Source of the DNA: Leishmania martiniquensis
Lineage: Eukaryota > Euglenozoa > Kinetoplastea > Trypanosomatida > Trypanosomatidae
Length of the DNA stretch: 64,000 nucleotides
Reading direction: 5' to 3'
Assembly (NCBI RefSeq): GCF_017916325.1
Contig: NC_090162.1
Span: forward strand, 859,501-923,500
Made by a program: the position numbers and the translations under genes. The notes under the pieces were generated by a model, which saw nothing but the letters and a program-made list of their open reading frames with translations, was not told the DNA's origin and searched no databases. How positions within the stretch are numbered: position 1 is the first letter of the stretch; every line of letters starts with the position of its first letter. Positions 50,113 through 60,182 of this stretch are shown here, piece by piece.

Positions 50113-51447
50113 CTAACGGCGATTGCGTGGCGGGCTGCGGCTCTGACGGCGTCGACGAGGCGGGCTGCGGCTGCGCGAGTGGCGACGGCGGTCGCGGTCG
50201 AGCGAGCCAGAGCGGCGGCGGGGGCGGTCGCGGTCGAGCGAGTCAGAGCGGCGGCGGGGGCGGTCGCGGTCGAGCGAGTCAGAGCGGCGGCGGGGGCGGT
50301 CGCGGTCGAGCGAGTCAGAGCGGCGGCGGGGGCGGTCGCGGTCGAGTGAGCCAGAGCGGCGGCGGGGACGGCGGTCGCGATCGGACGAGGAGGAAGACGA
50401 TCGACGACGACGACGACGCTCGTTGCTGCGGCGCCGGGAACTATGCGCGGGCTCCTTGCACTGTGCCGCCACGTGCCCCTCCTTATCACACCGGCGGCAG
50501 ATCAGCGGAAGTCGCTGCTCCACCCTCACGCGGGTGCCCATAAACATCTCCCCTGACTTGCTGATGGCCCGTTTAGCGTTCTCGGCTGAGGTGAATGCCA
50601 CAAAGGCAACACCGATTTCGGGCTTGAGAAACACATCAACCAGTGGCCCGCAGTCGGGCGAGAAAAAGGCGCGCAGAGCCTCCTTGGTGACGTCAGAGGG
50701 AACACCGTGAACGACGACGCGGACCTCCAGCGGCCGCCTGCTCGGCGCCGAGGTGCCGGCGCCATCGCTGCCGCGGCGTGACAGGTCGTGCCGGGGTGCA
50801 GGCGAAGGCGCATCATCACGGGGCGGGCAAGGCCGCACAACGACGGGGTTACCGTTCACCATGGTCCCGTCCAGCTTCAGTGCCTTCGTATACGCCTCCT
50901 CCGTTGTGTATCCCACGAAGGCCATGTGGCGGGTGGGGATCAGGCGAAAGTCGCAGATGGCACCGCACGAGCTGAAGACGTCGCGCAGCTGCGCTCGCGT
51001 CGTGTGAGGATAAATGGACGAGACCACAACTTTGTTTTTGGACGTCCTCTCGGCCTCTGCCGAACGACGCGCCGGCAGGCCAGTGCCCGGTTCCCCCGAA
51101 GCTGTGGCGGCAGCTGCACTGCCGTTGGTATCCCCGACAGCGTCCGCGGCGGTGGTGGTCGCCAAGGCGGCCGCCTCCTGCGTCGCGGCGGCGCTTGGCG
51201 CCACAGCGGAGATGTAGATCGGGATGTCCTCCTGAAAGTCGCTGCCACTGATGGACACGGCACTGACGGCATCTTCGGGTTTGTCGAAGACGACCTCCAC
51301 GGCTGCTGCGGTCCCAGAAGACGGCTGCTGCTCCGTGGTGGGCAAGTGCACCTCTGCCACGTTGCCGATCCGTGTAAAGAAGTCGAAGATGTCGTCCTCC
51401 GTCGCTGAGGCCGGCACCCCGGTCACGTAGACAGTGCAGGAGCTCAT
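50113..51447 (-). CDS. SR-like RNA-binding protein with three RRMs, CCHC zinc knuckle and RS repeats
   Basis: 444 residues from MSSCTVYVTGVPASATEDDI. RRM1 (about 4-80) has VYVTGVP; RRM2 (about 135-210) has KVVVSSIYPHTTRAQLRDVF and HMAFVGYTT; RRM3 (about 240-315) has VRVVVHGVPSDVTKEALRAF and VAFVAFTSAENAKRAISKSG. A CCHC knuckle, CRRCDKEGHVAAQC, follows at ~320. The last ~110 residues are an RS-like domain built on a 12-residue repeat (SLDRDRPRRRSD) and ending in RS/SP pairs. The architecture is that of a nuclear splicing or mRNA-processing factor; trypanosomes have SR proteins such as TSR1, but orthology cannot be settled here. The start is the ATG at 51447; upstream in-frame sequence lacks an ATG and lies across a predicted acceptor. 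Confidence 0.85.
   Translation of the reverse strand: MSSCTVYVTGVPASATEDDIFDFFTRIGNVAEVHLPTTEQQPSSGTAAAVEVVFDKPEDAVSAVSISGSDFQEDIPIYISAVAPSAAATQEAAALATTTAADAVGDTNGSAAAATASGEPGTGLPARRSAEAERTSKNKVVVSSIYPHTTRAQLRDVFSSCGAICDFRLIPTRHMAFVGYTTEEAYTKALKLDGTMVNGNPVVVRPCPPRDDAPSPAPRHDLSRRGSDGAGTSAPSRRPLEVRVVVHGVPSDVTKEALRAFFSPDCGPLVDVFLKPEIGVAFVAFTSAENAKRAISKSGEMFMGTRVRVEQRLPLICRRCDKEGHVAAQCKEPAHSSRRRSNERRRRRRSSSSSSDRDRRPRRRSGSLDRDRPRRRSDSLDRDRPRRRSDSLDRDRPRRRSDSLDRDRPRRRSGSLDRDRRRHSRSRSPPRRRRQSRSPPRNRR
50190..50371. repeat. 36-bp coding minisatellite, five units
   Basis: A 36-bp period (core GGTCGCGGTCGAGCGAGTCA) encoding the SLDRDRPRRRSD repeats of the RS domain. The central units are identical at DNA level and the outer two carry a few substitutions. 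Confidence 0.9.
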
Positions 51448-51473
51448 GGTGATGTGTGCCCCTCTTCGTTCTT

Positions 51474-51475
51474 CT
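51474..51475 (-). promoter_or_regulatory. Predicted spliced-leader acceptor AG for the RRM/SR protein gene
   Basis: The minus strand reads CGCTTCTTCCCCCCTCCCCC and, after ACCCCCCTTGCACA, TAG; the ATG at 51447 is the first one downstream. Confidence 0.45.
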
Positions 51476-52476
51476 ATGTGCAAGGGGGGTGGGGGAGGGG
51501 GGAAGAAGCGGTAGTAAAGACACGCAAGCGCCCACGCGAGATGGCTGAGTGTATGTGTGTGGGGGAGGTGGCGGGGGGCGAGAGAGAGGAGAACAAAACA
51601 ATCGGCGAACGTGAGATGAACCCCCCTGTGTGTGCACCGAGAGAGTCACGTACGCACGCACACGCACAGACTGGTGGAGGGAGGAGGGGGGTAATCGATC
51701 AGCGTGCTAGTTGGAGCTGAGATGACGAAGGAAAGCGGCGGTTTAGTGGGATCGTCAAAGTTTCGTGGCAACGCTCGTGGTGCTGATGGAGGTGTCTCGC
51801 AGAGTCAAATATAGAAGCAAAAAGGGGGAGAGAGAGAGGCGCACACACGCACCGGAGAGGCGGAGGGATGAGGGAAGGGAAGAGGGGGCAACACGCGCCA
51901 GGGTGAGAGCCACACGAAGATGTTGAAACCCGAAAATCGAGGGTAAAAAGGAGTCCAAATGGAAAAAGGGGAAGAGGGGGGGATGGGGAAAGGCGACGGA
52001 GAGCACTCACGCACTTAAGCACGCACGCACAGAGAGAGATGTTGGTCAAGGAGGGGCCGTGTGACAGCCGCGAAAAAGAATGTGTGGGTGTGTTTGTGTG
52101 TGTGTGTGTGTGTTATCGACACAGACAGACAGAGAGAGGGGAGAGGAGGAGAGGAGGAGAGGAGGAGGGGGGCGAAGAGAGTGTGCAGGCGGTGTGGGCC
52201 GAAGAGCAGAAGGAAGCCCAAAATACAAAAGAAAAAGGGAAAGACCCAAATAGAGGGGAAAGGGGGGTTGAAGGAGAGACGTGCGGTTGGTGGCTGCTTC
52301 AGTTGCTTTGAGGGGAAGCGGAGGAAGCGGAGGGGGGAGAGGCGCAGGGAGATGGACATGGATGCACGTGTGCTTATCTCCGCCTTGCGTGGCCACACGT
52401 GCATCCGCTCTCTCCACTCCTCTCCACGCGGAGGGGAGGGGGAAAGGGGGCGTCGTGGCTTACAAGGACATACACC

Positions 52477-52505
52477 CATATATACATATATATATATATA
52501 TGTAT
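52477..52505. repeat. (TA)n microsatellite block
   Basis: An AT-only run interrupted by single C and G bases, in an otherwise GC-rich spacer. Confidence 0.75.
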
Positions 52506-53655
52506 GCGTCGCTGCCGCGAATCGCCGTCCTCTCCTCCCCCTCCCCTCTTTTCCTCTCCTCTTCTTTCCCTTTCTCTCGCCGTTTCCATTCTCCTTCGAT
52601 GTCCGCCATGCCTCGTCCACCCATCCACAGGTGAAGAGAGAGACAGGCTCCATCCAGTGAGCACTCTTCGCTCCCACTGCTACTGCCGCTGTTGCCTCTT
52701 CTCTGCGGCTGAAGCATGCGCGCTTCAGCACCCACGTTGATATGTGAATGTATTTATGTATCGTTGTAGCGATCACGTCATCGTCAGCACGCCGACAGGT
52801 GAAGCCCTGGCCCGCTCACTGTGTTGCCTGCATCTGCTTCTCCTGCGAGTGCTCCACGAGTCACTGCTGCTCCGGTGGTAATGACGGCCAGGGGCTGCCC
52901 CTGCCGTCCCCTTTTCGCTTTGCATTGAGTCGCGAGTGTGTCGCACCTCGAGGCCGATGCGTGTGTACATGCGTTGTTGCTGTTTGTTGGTTCTTCTGTG
53001 CGTGTGTGTCTGTTCATGAACGTATTGTTGTAGTGTGCCTGAATGCGCGCGCAGGGATCCGCTCAGCGCACTCCCAAGTCCGCACAAGGGATGCCGTTCA
53101 TTGCCTGCGCAGTTGCCCCACCCATCCCCCCCCTCAACAGACACACTTAAGCATACTCGCAAGCCCCTTCCACTCCACTGTCCGCCTATCCTCGTGCTCA
53201 GCCCGCTTGCCTACTTGTCCCTCTCTCTCCCCCTCCCCTTCCCCCCCCCCCGCGCGCACACACACATCCACATCTACCAATATCCCCTACCCCTGTGGCA
53301 GCTTCCACTCACCAACTATCTGCGCGCGAACATGAAGAAAAGGCTGTCATGCCGCCCTCGTACTTCTCCTTCAGCACACGCATCACCGCGATCCAGGCGA
53401 ACGTGCCACGTTTTTGTTGTCGTTAATGCGCACCTCGCCCCGTGCCCTCTCTCGCTTATCTCCGGTCTCACACCCGCACCACTCCTGTCTCCTTGTCAGC
53501 GCTGCGGTATCGGTGCGCGTGCTTTGGCCGACTCATCCTCATTACTGCGGTCAGATAAAGATGGAAGGGGGGCAAGTACCACCGCCCTGTAGAGGTTCTG
53601 ACCCCCCTGCCCAGGCACTGCTCTGCAGGATGCAGCTCCTCAATAGCCACACTGC

Positions 53656-56600
53656 CTAGCTGCGCTCTGATCCGCTCGTGCGCCGCGGATCCTCATGTAT
53701 CTCCCCCAGTGATGCACTGTAGGCGTCCACCATGTGCTGCATCAGCATAGATTTCATGAGGAATAACTCATGCATGACAGGGTGACCGCGCGGCACGTCC
53801 ACCAGGCGGTTTGTGGCGAAGTCCCACGGCGAGGTGAGCAGCAGCACCCGTCCCGGGTGGTGAAGCTCATGCGCGAGGTCCCTCGCACTGTGCCTCCGGC
53901 CCTCATCCTTCGAAGGTGAGCCCGTCACGCCGGGTGCGCCTTCAGCCCCACAGCTCACCCGTGTGCACGGCTCGTCGCGCCCAAGAGGCACACACACCGC
54001 GGAGGTCACAGAGTGGGGGGCGGTGGAGGGGGCGGCACTCGCCCTCTCGCCTGATCCCCTCACCACCACATCCATCCCCTCGAGGGCCACCGTGTCGACT
54101 TCAGCTCCCGCCGCCGCCCCACTCGCCGTGCCACCTTTGCGCAGCTCCTCACAAGCGGAGGCCTGCGCGGCGCCCTTCTCTACACGCGGTGATGCGACTT
54201 CCGTCGCAGCGGCGCTGCTGGGCGGCGCGGGCATGTCTGTCATCTCCGTCCCCTCACACGCGTCGGCAGCCGCTGCGTCTCGCCCGTGTGATCTTCGCAG
54301 TACTGGATGCCATGCACCTGCGCTGGCCGGGGATGTAGTCGATGTGCCTGTAGCCGGTGGCACCTCCGCAGAGGAAGCGACAGGAGGCCCGACCACCTGC
54401 CGGAGCAGTCGATCCATTGTGTTCAGCTGCAACCTCGGTACGCAGTCGAAGCCGTTCACGACACTCCATACCGGAAAACATGCCGCCCCTGGTGCTCGTT
54501 GTCGCGGTGAGTCACGGCAGTGGTAGCCGCCGTCGGCCCGCACGCAGCTCACCTCGTCAAAGCACGAGGCAGCCGGCAGGGATAAGGTCGGCATCGGCGC
54601 GAATGCGATCACGTGAATACGCTCGAGCACCGCTGGCGGTAATGCCTGGTCATGGTGCAGCCGCGTGGCGAAGAGCAAGGCAACGCCACCCCCGAGCGAG
54701 TGGCCTGTGATCAGAATGGAATAAGACGGATGCTCCACCGCGAGCTGCTCGAGCCCGTCGAGAAGGCCATCAGGCGCGTCCAGAGGCTGCAGCGCGTACG
54801 GCTTCAGCACGGCCATCGGCGACTCCTTGGCCGCCCCAGGGGCACCGATGTCATCCACTTCACGGCTGGTAGCAGGAAAAGATGTCTGCTCCGCCATACC
54901 CACAGCCCTCTTCGCTGCGGATGTTGGAGTCACCGCTTCAGGTTTGCTGGCGCAGCGTGCTACGCCCTCCGCGGAGGTCGGCGCGGCGTCAGCGACCGCC
55001 TCCTTTCTTCGCTGCACCCCTGCCCTCTCCCCGCACCGAGAGGCGCGCTGCTCAAAGAGCGCATGCACCACTTCCGCTGCGCCTTGATGGGCGTAGCCGC
55101 CGCAAAACTGCTGGGTGGACGCCGCGAGGTCCGTCATGATGTCGACGGTGTTCAGCGTTCCACGGAAAGAGACGACGATGCGGCCGGCGTCGTCGTCCAC
55201 GAGGAGGGCGTAGCTGGGCTCGGCAGTCTGTGAGGACCACCGCGACAGTCGCATCGCACCAGGTGGAAGCTCCAGCAAGGCAGTCACCGCCGCGTCGTTT
55301 GCCTGCTTCGACACGTCGGCGCTGCTGCGGTTAAGCGTGAAGTGCAGTGCAGCGGAGACGGCAGAAGAAAGGGAGCCGCGGCGGTACAATTCGCCGTAGA
55401 CTGCTGTCGCGTACCGCATGGCCTGCCAGAGGAGGAGCTGCACCGGATAGCGAGCGACGGGCCACGCTGGTGGCACGTCTTCATCCTTGTCACTGGACAC
55501 CGCCCCCTGAGCCGTCATCGGTGCTGTCGCCTCTTTCCTGAAGAAAGGTGAGAAGAGGTCTTTGCCGCCGACGCCGCTGACAGTGGCCTTGAGGTTGTCG
55601 AAGACGGACTTATCCACGCGCAGTGGTCGCATGACGGCCAAGGCGGGCGTGGAGGATGTGGTCGCGGCAGCACCGGTCCGCGCCTGCCGGTGTAGCTGCA
55701 CTGCATCCCAGCCAATGCTGCAAAGGAGCCGTGTGTCGTCCAGGGATGCCGCACACGCTGCGTATAACGCCTGATGCGCTTTGCCGAGATCCTGTATTGC
55801 CGGGCACCTCCTCACGAGCGTGAGCGGCGCCAACGTCGGATAGCGCGCAGACACCGTGTCGATCAGCGTGCACACACCCGCAAGCACAGCCTTCGCATTC
55901 GCGTCATGGCGGCTGTAGGCGGCCGAGTCAGGGCCGAGGTATTTCCTCAGCACTGCCTTGACGCGATCCCATGAAAAGGGCCCACTGTCCACCAAGGGCA
56001 CCGCGAGGTTCGTTACCACCGCCGCCGCCGCTGCCGCTGGCGTTGGAAAGGCGGGAGGAGAAGGGGAGGACGAGGCCGATGTGGACAAGAGAGACGGCAT
56101 CGGATGAGCAGCCGGCGCCAGCACCTCACACGCCTGTGTTTGACGCATTTGGGTGATGCAGTGCAGGTGCAAAGAGAGGCCGCAGATATCGCAGCGGTAC
56201 CCCTCCGATCCAAGCCCCAGAAATGGCTGAGACGGTGCTGCAGCAGCAGCAGCAGACGACCCTGGCGAGGTCGACGACGAGGAAGGCGCAGCAGGAGGCG
56301 GAAAGGAAGTCGTCTGAGGCGGCGTGTCGCATGCGCCGGCTGACATTCTGCTCACCGGCCGTATCTTTGGTGCGGGTGAAAACAGTATACGAGCGAAGGG
56401 CGACAACGAGGCAGCGCGCGACTGCGGCACCGCTGTCGACTGCTGCAAATGTGGCTGCGGCCAAATCCTCTCTTTCATCATTGCTGCCGCGCACACCTTA
56501 CACAGAGTGGGGAGAAGAAACTGTGTTGGTCGCAGCTGATGAGTGTGCATAGGCGACGGGGTGGTCGGCGGCGCATGGCTTCCGGGTACAGCGCTCGCAC

Positions 56601-57105
56601 AGCCGGCTCCCTCCGCCATACTGTCACACCCACTGTCTGTCATTGGTGTAGAGGGATCTGTCACGCGCTCCTCACCCAAGCTAACGCCTGGCAGCGCCAG
56701 GCACGACAGGAAAGTGTTGAAGGGGCTCTTTTCGTAGATGAAATCGGGTAGCGCGGTGGCCCAGGAGGGTGGCGACAGGCGCGGAGGGTCGGCGGCCACT
56801 ACCACCGGTGCTCCCTTGACATTGTGCAGCTCGTCCTCGCACATGTGCGGGGGGGCCTTTGGAGGTATCGCGGCAGCCACGGTTGATTCCAACGGCCCTG
56901 TTGCTGCTTCGTGCAGCTGCTCGGTCCTGAAGATCTTTAGTAGCGCTGCCTTCTGCTCGGTGAGATACCGCATGAAGTCGGAGGGTGGTGCCGCATCAAC
57001 TGGTCTAGAGAGCGGAGTGTTACGGCCACTGCGGCATGACTGCGTTGCTGAGTCTGCACCAGCCGTCGAGCCCTCTGCCGAAGAGGTCGATGGGGACCTG
57101 CTCAT
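53656..57105 (-). CDS. Class 3 (diacylglycerol-lipase-like) lipase with split C1-type zinc motif
   Basis: 1,149 residues. The lipase half shows RIVVSFRGTLNTVDIMTDLA (oxyanion strand, ~645), GGYAHQGAAEVVHALFEQ, the nucleophile elbow ILITGHSLGGGVALLFATRL (Ser ~802), a likely acid in VVNGFDCVPRLQLN (~888) and a late His in LMQHMVDAYSASL. This arrangement fits sn-1 diacylglycerol lipases. Low-complexity insertions interrupt the domain. Upstream is a C1-like zinc pattern: H-x12-C-x2-C (HQLRPTQFLLPTLCKVC, ~190) and, after an insertion of about 100 residues, C-x2-C-x4-H-x2-C (CDICGLSLHLHC, ~307) followed nine residues later by another Cys. C1 domains bind diacylglycerol or phorbol ester. No TM helices are visible, unlike animal DAGLs. 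The start is the ATG at 57105. Confidence 0.85.
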   Translation of the reverse strand: MSRSPSTSSAEGSTAGADSATQSCRSGRNTPLSRPVDAAPPSDFMRYLTEQKAALLKIFRTEQLHEAATGPLESTVAAAIPPKAPPHMCEDELHNVKGAPVVVAADPPRLSPPSWATALPDFIYEKSPFNTFLSCLALPGVSLGEERVTDPSTPMTDSGCDSMAEGAGCASAVPGSHAPPTTPSPMHTHQLRPTQFLLPTLCKVCAAAMMKERIWPQPHLQQSTAVPQSRAASLSPFARILFSPAPKIRPVSRMSAGACDTPPQTTSFPPPAAPSSSSTSPGSSAAAAAAPSQPFLGLGSEGYRCDICGLSLHLHCITQMRQTQACEVLAPAAHPMPSLLSTSASSSPSPPAFPTPAAAAAAVVTNLAVPLVDSGPFSWDRVKAVLRKYLGPDSAAYSRHDANAKAVLAGVCTLIDTVSARYPTLAPLTLVRRCPAIQDLGKAHQALYAACAASLDDTRLLCSIGWDAVQLHRQARTGAAATTSSTPALAVMRPLRVDKSVFDNLKATVSGVGGKDLFSPFFRKEATAPMTAQGAVSSDKDEDVPPAWPVARYPVQLLLWQAMRYATAVYGELYRRGSLSSAVSAALHFTLNRSSADVSKQANDAAVTALLELPPGAMRLSRWSSQTAEPSYALLVDDDAGRIVVSFRGTLNTVDIMTDLAASTQQFCGGYAHQGAAEVVHALFEQRASRCGERAGVQRRKEAVADAAPTSAEGVARCASKPEAVTPTSAAKRAVGMAEQTSFPATSREVDDIGAPGAAKESPMAVLKPYALQPLDAPDGLLDGLEQLAVEHPSYSILITGHSLGGGVALLFATRLHHDQALPPAVLERIHVIAFAPMPTLSLPAASCFDEVSCVRADGGYHCRDSPRQRAPGAACFPVWSVVNGFDCVPRLQLNTMDRLLRQVVGPPVASSAEVPPATGTSTTSPASAGAWHPVLRRSHGRDAAAADACEGTEMTDMPAPPSSAAATEVASPRVEKGAAQASACEELRKGGTASGAAAGAEVDTVALEGMDVVVRGSGERASAAPSTAPHSVTSAVCVPLGRDEPCTRVSCGAEGAPGVTGSPSKDEGRRHSARDLAHELHHPGRVLLLTSPWDFATNRLVDVPRGHPVMHELFLMKSMLMQHMVDAYSASLGEIHEDPRRTSGSERS

Positions 57106-57119
57106 CGCTGGTCTACCAT
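57102..57119 (-). promoter_or_regulatory. Five-codon upstream ORF overlapping the lipase start (ATGA)
   Basis: An upstream ATG at 57119 reads Met-Val-Asp-Gln-Arg-stop. Its TGA overlaps the lipase ATG as ATGA. It lies downstream of the predicted acceptor at 57155-57156, so it should be in the mRNA. Confidence 0.55.
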
Positions 57120-57154
57120 GGCAACGGCACGTCCGAACTCCCTCTTCAGAACTG

Positions 57155-57156
57155 CT
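57155..57156 (-). promoter_or_regulatory. Predicted spliced-leader acceptor AG for the lipase-like gene
   Basis: The minus strand reads AACCCCTCTTCACCCACATT and then TCTCAG, about 50 nt before the main ATG. Confidence 0.5.
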
Positions 57157-58216
57157 GAGAAATGTGGGTGAAGAGGGGTTAGAATGAGATATAAAGCAGG
57201 ACCAGAGGAGCCCCCGCCTCTGCGCCTATGCCATGCCGGCCACCGCCACCACCGCTGGCTTGGGCCCCTACGCAGCAATTCACTTCGAGCATCCGCCGAG
57301 TGCGCGCGGCAGCATATGCCCGCATGTGATCGAAGCTGAAGCAATCCTGCGCGCGGCAGGCTACAGCAGCGCATGCTTGTGTGCCACTGCGCAGATGGAA
57401 TGGAAGCCGGCTCCATGGCGCACGTCTGTCGGTCTTTCCTGCACAGCGGACTCTGCTATTTGTGCCCTATCCATTGGGATTGATTTTTTTTCCTGTGAGG
57501 CAGGGAAGGGTAATTTTTTTTTCGCCTTCCTCGTTGGACAACGGGGTCAGTCGAAGAGGGGGCGCGCGTTGTGTGAGAAGGGCGACGGGGAGGGGGGAGG
57601 AGGCGGCGGCGGCGAGAGAGTTGGAGCGGCGACACACCGGAGACGCCGCCGCCCGTGAAGGCACCGGAATAGGCACCAGAGGAGACAGACGAGAACGCGA
57701 GCGCACGACAGAAATAAAAATAAGTAGCGGCCAAGGACACCTTTCGTTGTGAAGGAAACGCCGCTTTAAAGGCGAAGACGACACGCGTCAAGCGACGGAA
57801 GATCAGAGACGTGCGGAGGCGTGGCGAGCGGCTCCACGCGTAACAAATGAAGCGAAAAAAGGGGAAGAACAAAAAGCGCCGGCGACCAGCGGCGGGCACT
57901 CTTCGCGGGCGCGGCGGCAGAAGTGTGTCACCTGCAGGTGAACGGATAAGATAGATTCGTGTGAAAGGGAGATACACATGGTCACTTACTCACACCCCAG
58001 TGCGTGCCCATGCGCGCTCGTATGCGCGTACATGCCTGCGTGTGCTCCGAGCACAGGGGATGGGGCGGGCTCCTCGTGCGGAAGGCAGCGGACCGCTGAG
58101 AGAGTAATGTGAGTGCGACCTATCAGACACACGCGCGCGGGTACCATGGCGCGTGATCTGCAAGGCCGCTATGCCGATGCGCCGCACATTTCTCAGGATC
58201 CCATCAGCTCCTAGAA

Positions 58217-58768
58217 TGGATGGCTAACGCCCAAGGACTAGTGGGGTCCACCATCAAAGAGCTCTTCCTCTCTCCACCCGCGTGCCCCGTTGCGCTGTCG
58301 TGCAGCATGCACACACGCACACTAAGAGAGGCGCAACGCCGCCGCACTCCACCGCGCCCTGCCACAGAGGCCCACCGCGGGTGGCGACGCGGCCGCGGGC
58401 TGCGCGTCACCCGCAAGGCGCCCCCACCCAGCCATCATGCTGCCCGCCCCCTCGCCCATACCCCTCGGGGAAGGCGCAGGCCCCTCACACAAGCGGGCAC
58501 CGAGCACCGGGTGAGGCGCGCTCGAGTCACGCGCCCACCCTTCGCCCATCGCACGGACGGTGTGCAGGCGGGTGCCCGCCTGTCGCGCGCAGCCCCGGCG
58601 GCACGCCGTCCGCGGCATGGCACCCTCCCCTCCCCCACACACACACACGCACGCACCTTCCCCCCTCTCTTTCCCCGGCATCCGTAGCGATGCGTCGCTC
58701 TCGCCTTCCCACACACCGTGGCTGCTGGGCCCTGTCACCGGCAGAGAGAGGGGAGAGGGGGGGCGGCG
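58217..58768. repeat. Four-copy ~0.5-kb intergenic repeat, copy 4
   Basis: Shares the TGGATGGCTAACGCCCAAGG left extension with copy 3. Its right end diverges earlier than the other copies, just after the GGGGGGCGGCG block. One extra G in that run distinguishes it. Confidence 0.85.
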
Positions 58769-60182
58769 TATGCAGAAAAGGTGGCGCAGAGAGAGGAGAA
58801 GAGAAGCGGGAGTGTTCCATTAAGTTTCGCTACTCCCTCTCTCACATCCGCCTCTAAGATGTTGTCAGGCGCCACACGAAATGCAGCAAAGCATCGGTGC
58901 TGCCACGAAAGCAGCTGTGCGTGTTCGTGTGTGTGTGTGTGTGTGTGAGGGAGACAGACAGATGAGCATTCGAGCGAAAGTGTAACAGCAGAAGGGAGAG
59001 CGAAGTAACACATGAAGAAGCGCAATAGTGCAACCAACCGAATGCAGCTGAGGAAGTGGAAACGAAGTCACGCATGGATAGGAAGCCGGCGGAGGTCTAC
59101 GAGGACACCCAGTCAGCCTCTCTTCGTTCCGGGGTCATGCTGAGCACCATCATTCCTGCAATAGCGATGAGGGGGCGTGTAGTGCTTGGTGGGCGATGCC
59201 GATAACGAAACCGCCACCCCCCCTCCCACACACGCCCTTTACTGCAGTACAGCTTTTCGTAGGGAGGATCAAGTGAGCCGGAGGGCGGTGAAATGCGACA
59301 AGCTTAGAGGAGTTCCAGACAGCTGTGCAGCAGCAGCGAAGACAGAGGAACACTGTTGCTAACGCAAGCTGCATCGTCCACTTCGTGCCCCTTCCATTGG
59401 GCACGCAACGTGGAGGCTTGAAAGGGCTTGCCGTGCCTTCACGTCTGCCTTGTCGCGAATTGCATAGGGCGCTGAGAGGCAAAACCAAACAGCAAACGGA
59501 TGTGCACACTCACCGATGCACAAAACCCACGCGGGCGTGCGGCACCGAAGAAATACGGAAGCACTGCGCGGGTGTGGCTCTTCCGTGTCGCTGTTGCAAG
59601 GTGTCTCCTATCGCTCAACTCCTCCCACCCACCCACGCACCCCCGATGTCGCGGCCTCTCTCTCTCCCTGCCCCATCGACGCTCTGCTGAAGTGCTGAGA
59701 CCCTCTCTGTGAGGACTGCGGTATCCGCACTAACAACGACAGCAGCAGCAGTCAGAGGCGAAGGGACAGATGTGCGCGAGGGAGGTGTGAGTTGCCATCG
59801 AGGGAAGCAAGAGGGGTAAGGGATGCAGAAGATAAGCGGAGATGGCGGTGGGTGGGGAAGTGGTCGCACACGGTAGAGAAAGCGAGGGAGTCAAGCGTGA
59901 AAAGAGTGGGCACGACAGAAATGGAGGACAGAGTCGAGCTCATGGTACAAAGCGGCCGAGTTGATCAATATATAAATAAAGAGAAGCCGAGCCCACGCCA
60001 ACGACAGTGCGGTGTGCCGGAGAGGAGCGAAGAGGGCGAAGGCGAGGGCGCTCCAGGCCCACACAGAAGCGAGCCGTCCCCCCTCCCCTCGGCCACATGC
60101 ACACACGGGTTGCGCTGCCGACAGCCACGCTGGGCTAGTGTGTCCCACCTGCGGGTGTGTGTGTGTGTGTGCAGGGCTAGCG

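Larger units (their letters stand above)
51448..53655. other. Long intergenic spacer (lipase-like gene 3' UTR / RRM/SR protein 5' UTR)
   Basis: 2.2 kb of purine-rich tracts (51800-52330), a TG run near 52096-52112, a (TA)n block at 52477-52505 and a C run near 53241-53251. No supportable gene. Confidence 0.6.
57106..60182. other. Long intergenic spacer (MSP-domain gene 3' UTR / lipase-like gene 5' UTR)
   Basis: 3.1 kb holding repeat copy 4 (58217-58768), a TG run at about 58930-58946, purine-rich blocks and a TG run near 60157-60170. No further gene is supportable. Confidence 0.55.

Noticed and set aside
50190..50371. CRISPR-like regular repeats
   Set aside because: The repeats are contiguous (no spacers), in a eukaryotic coding sequence, and in frame with a 12-residue protein repeat.
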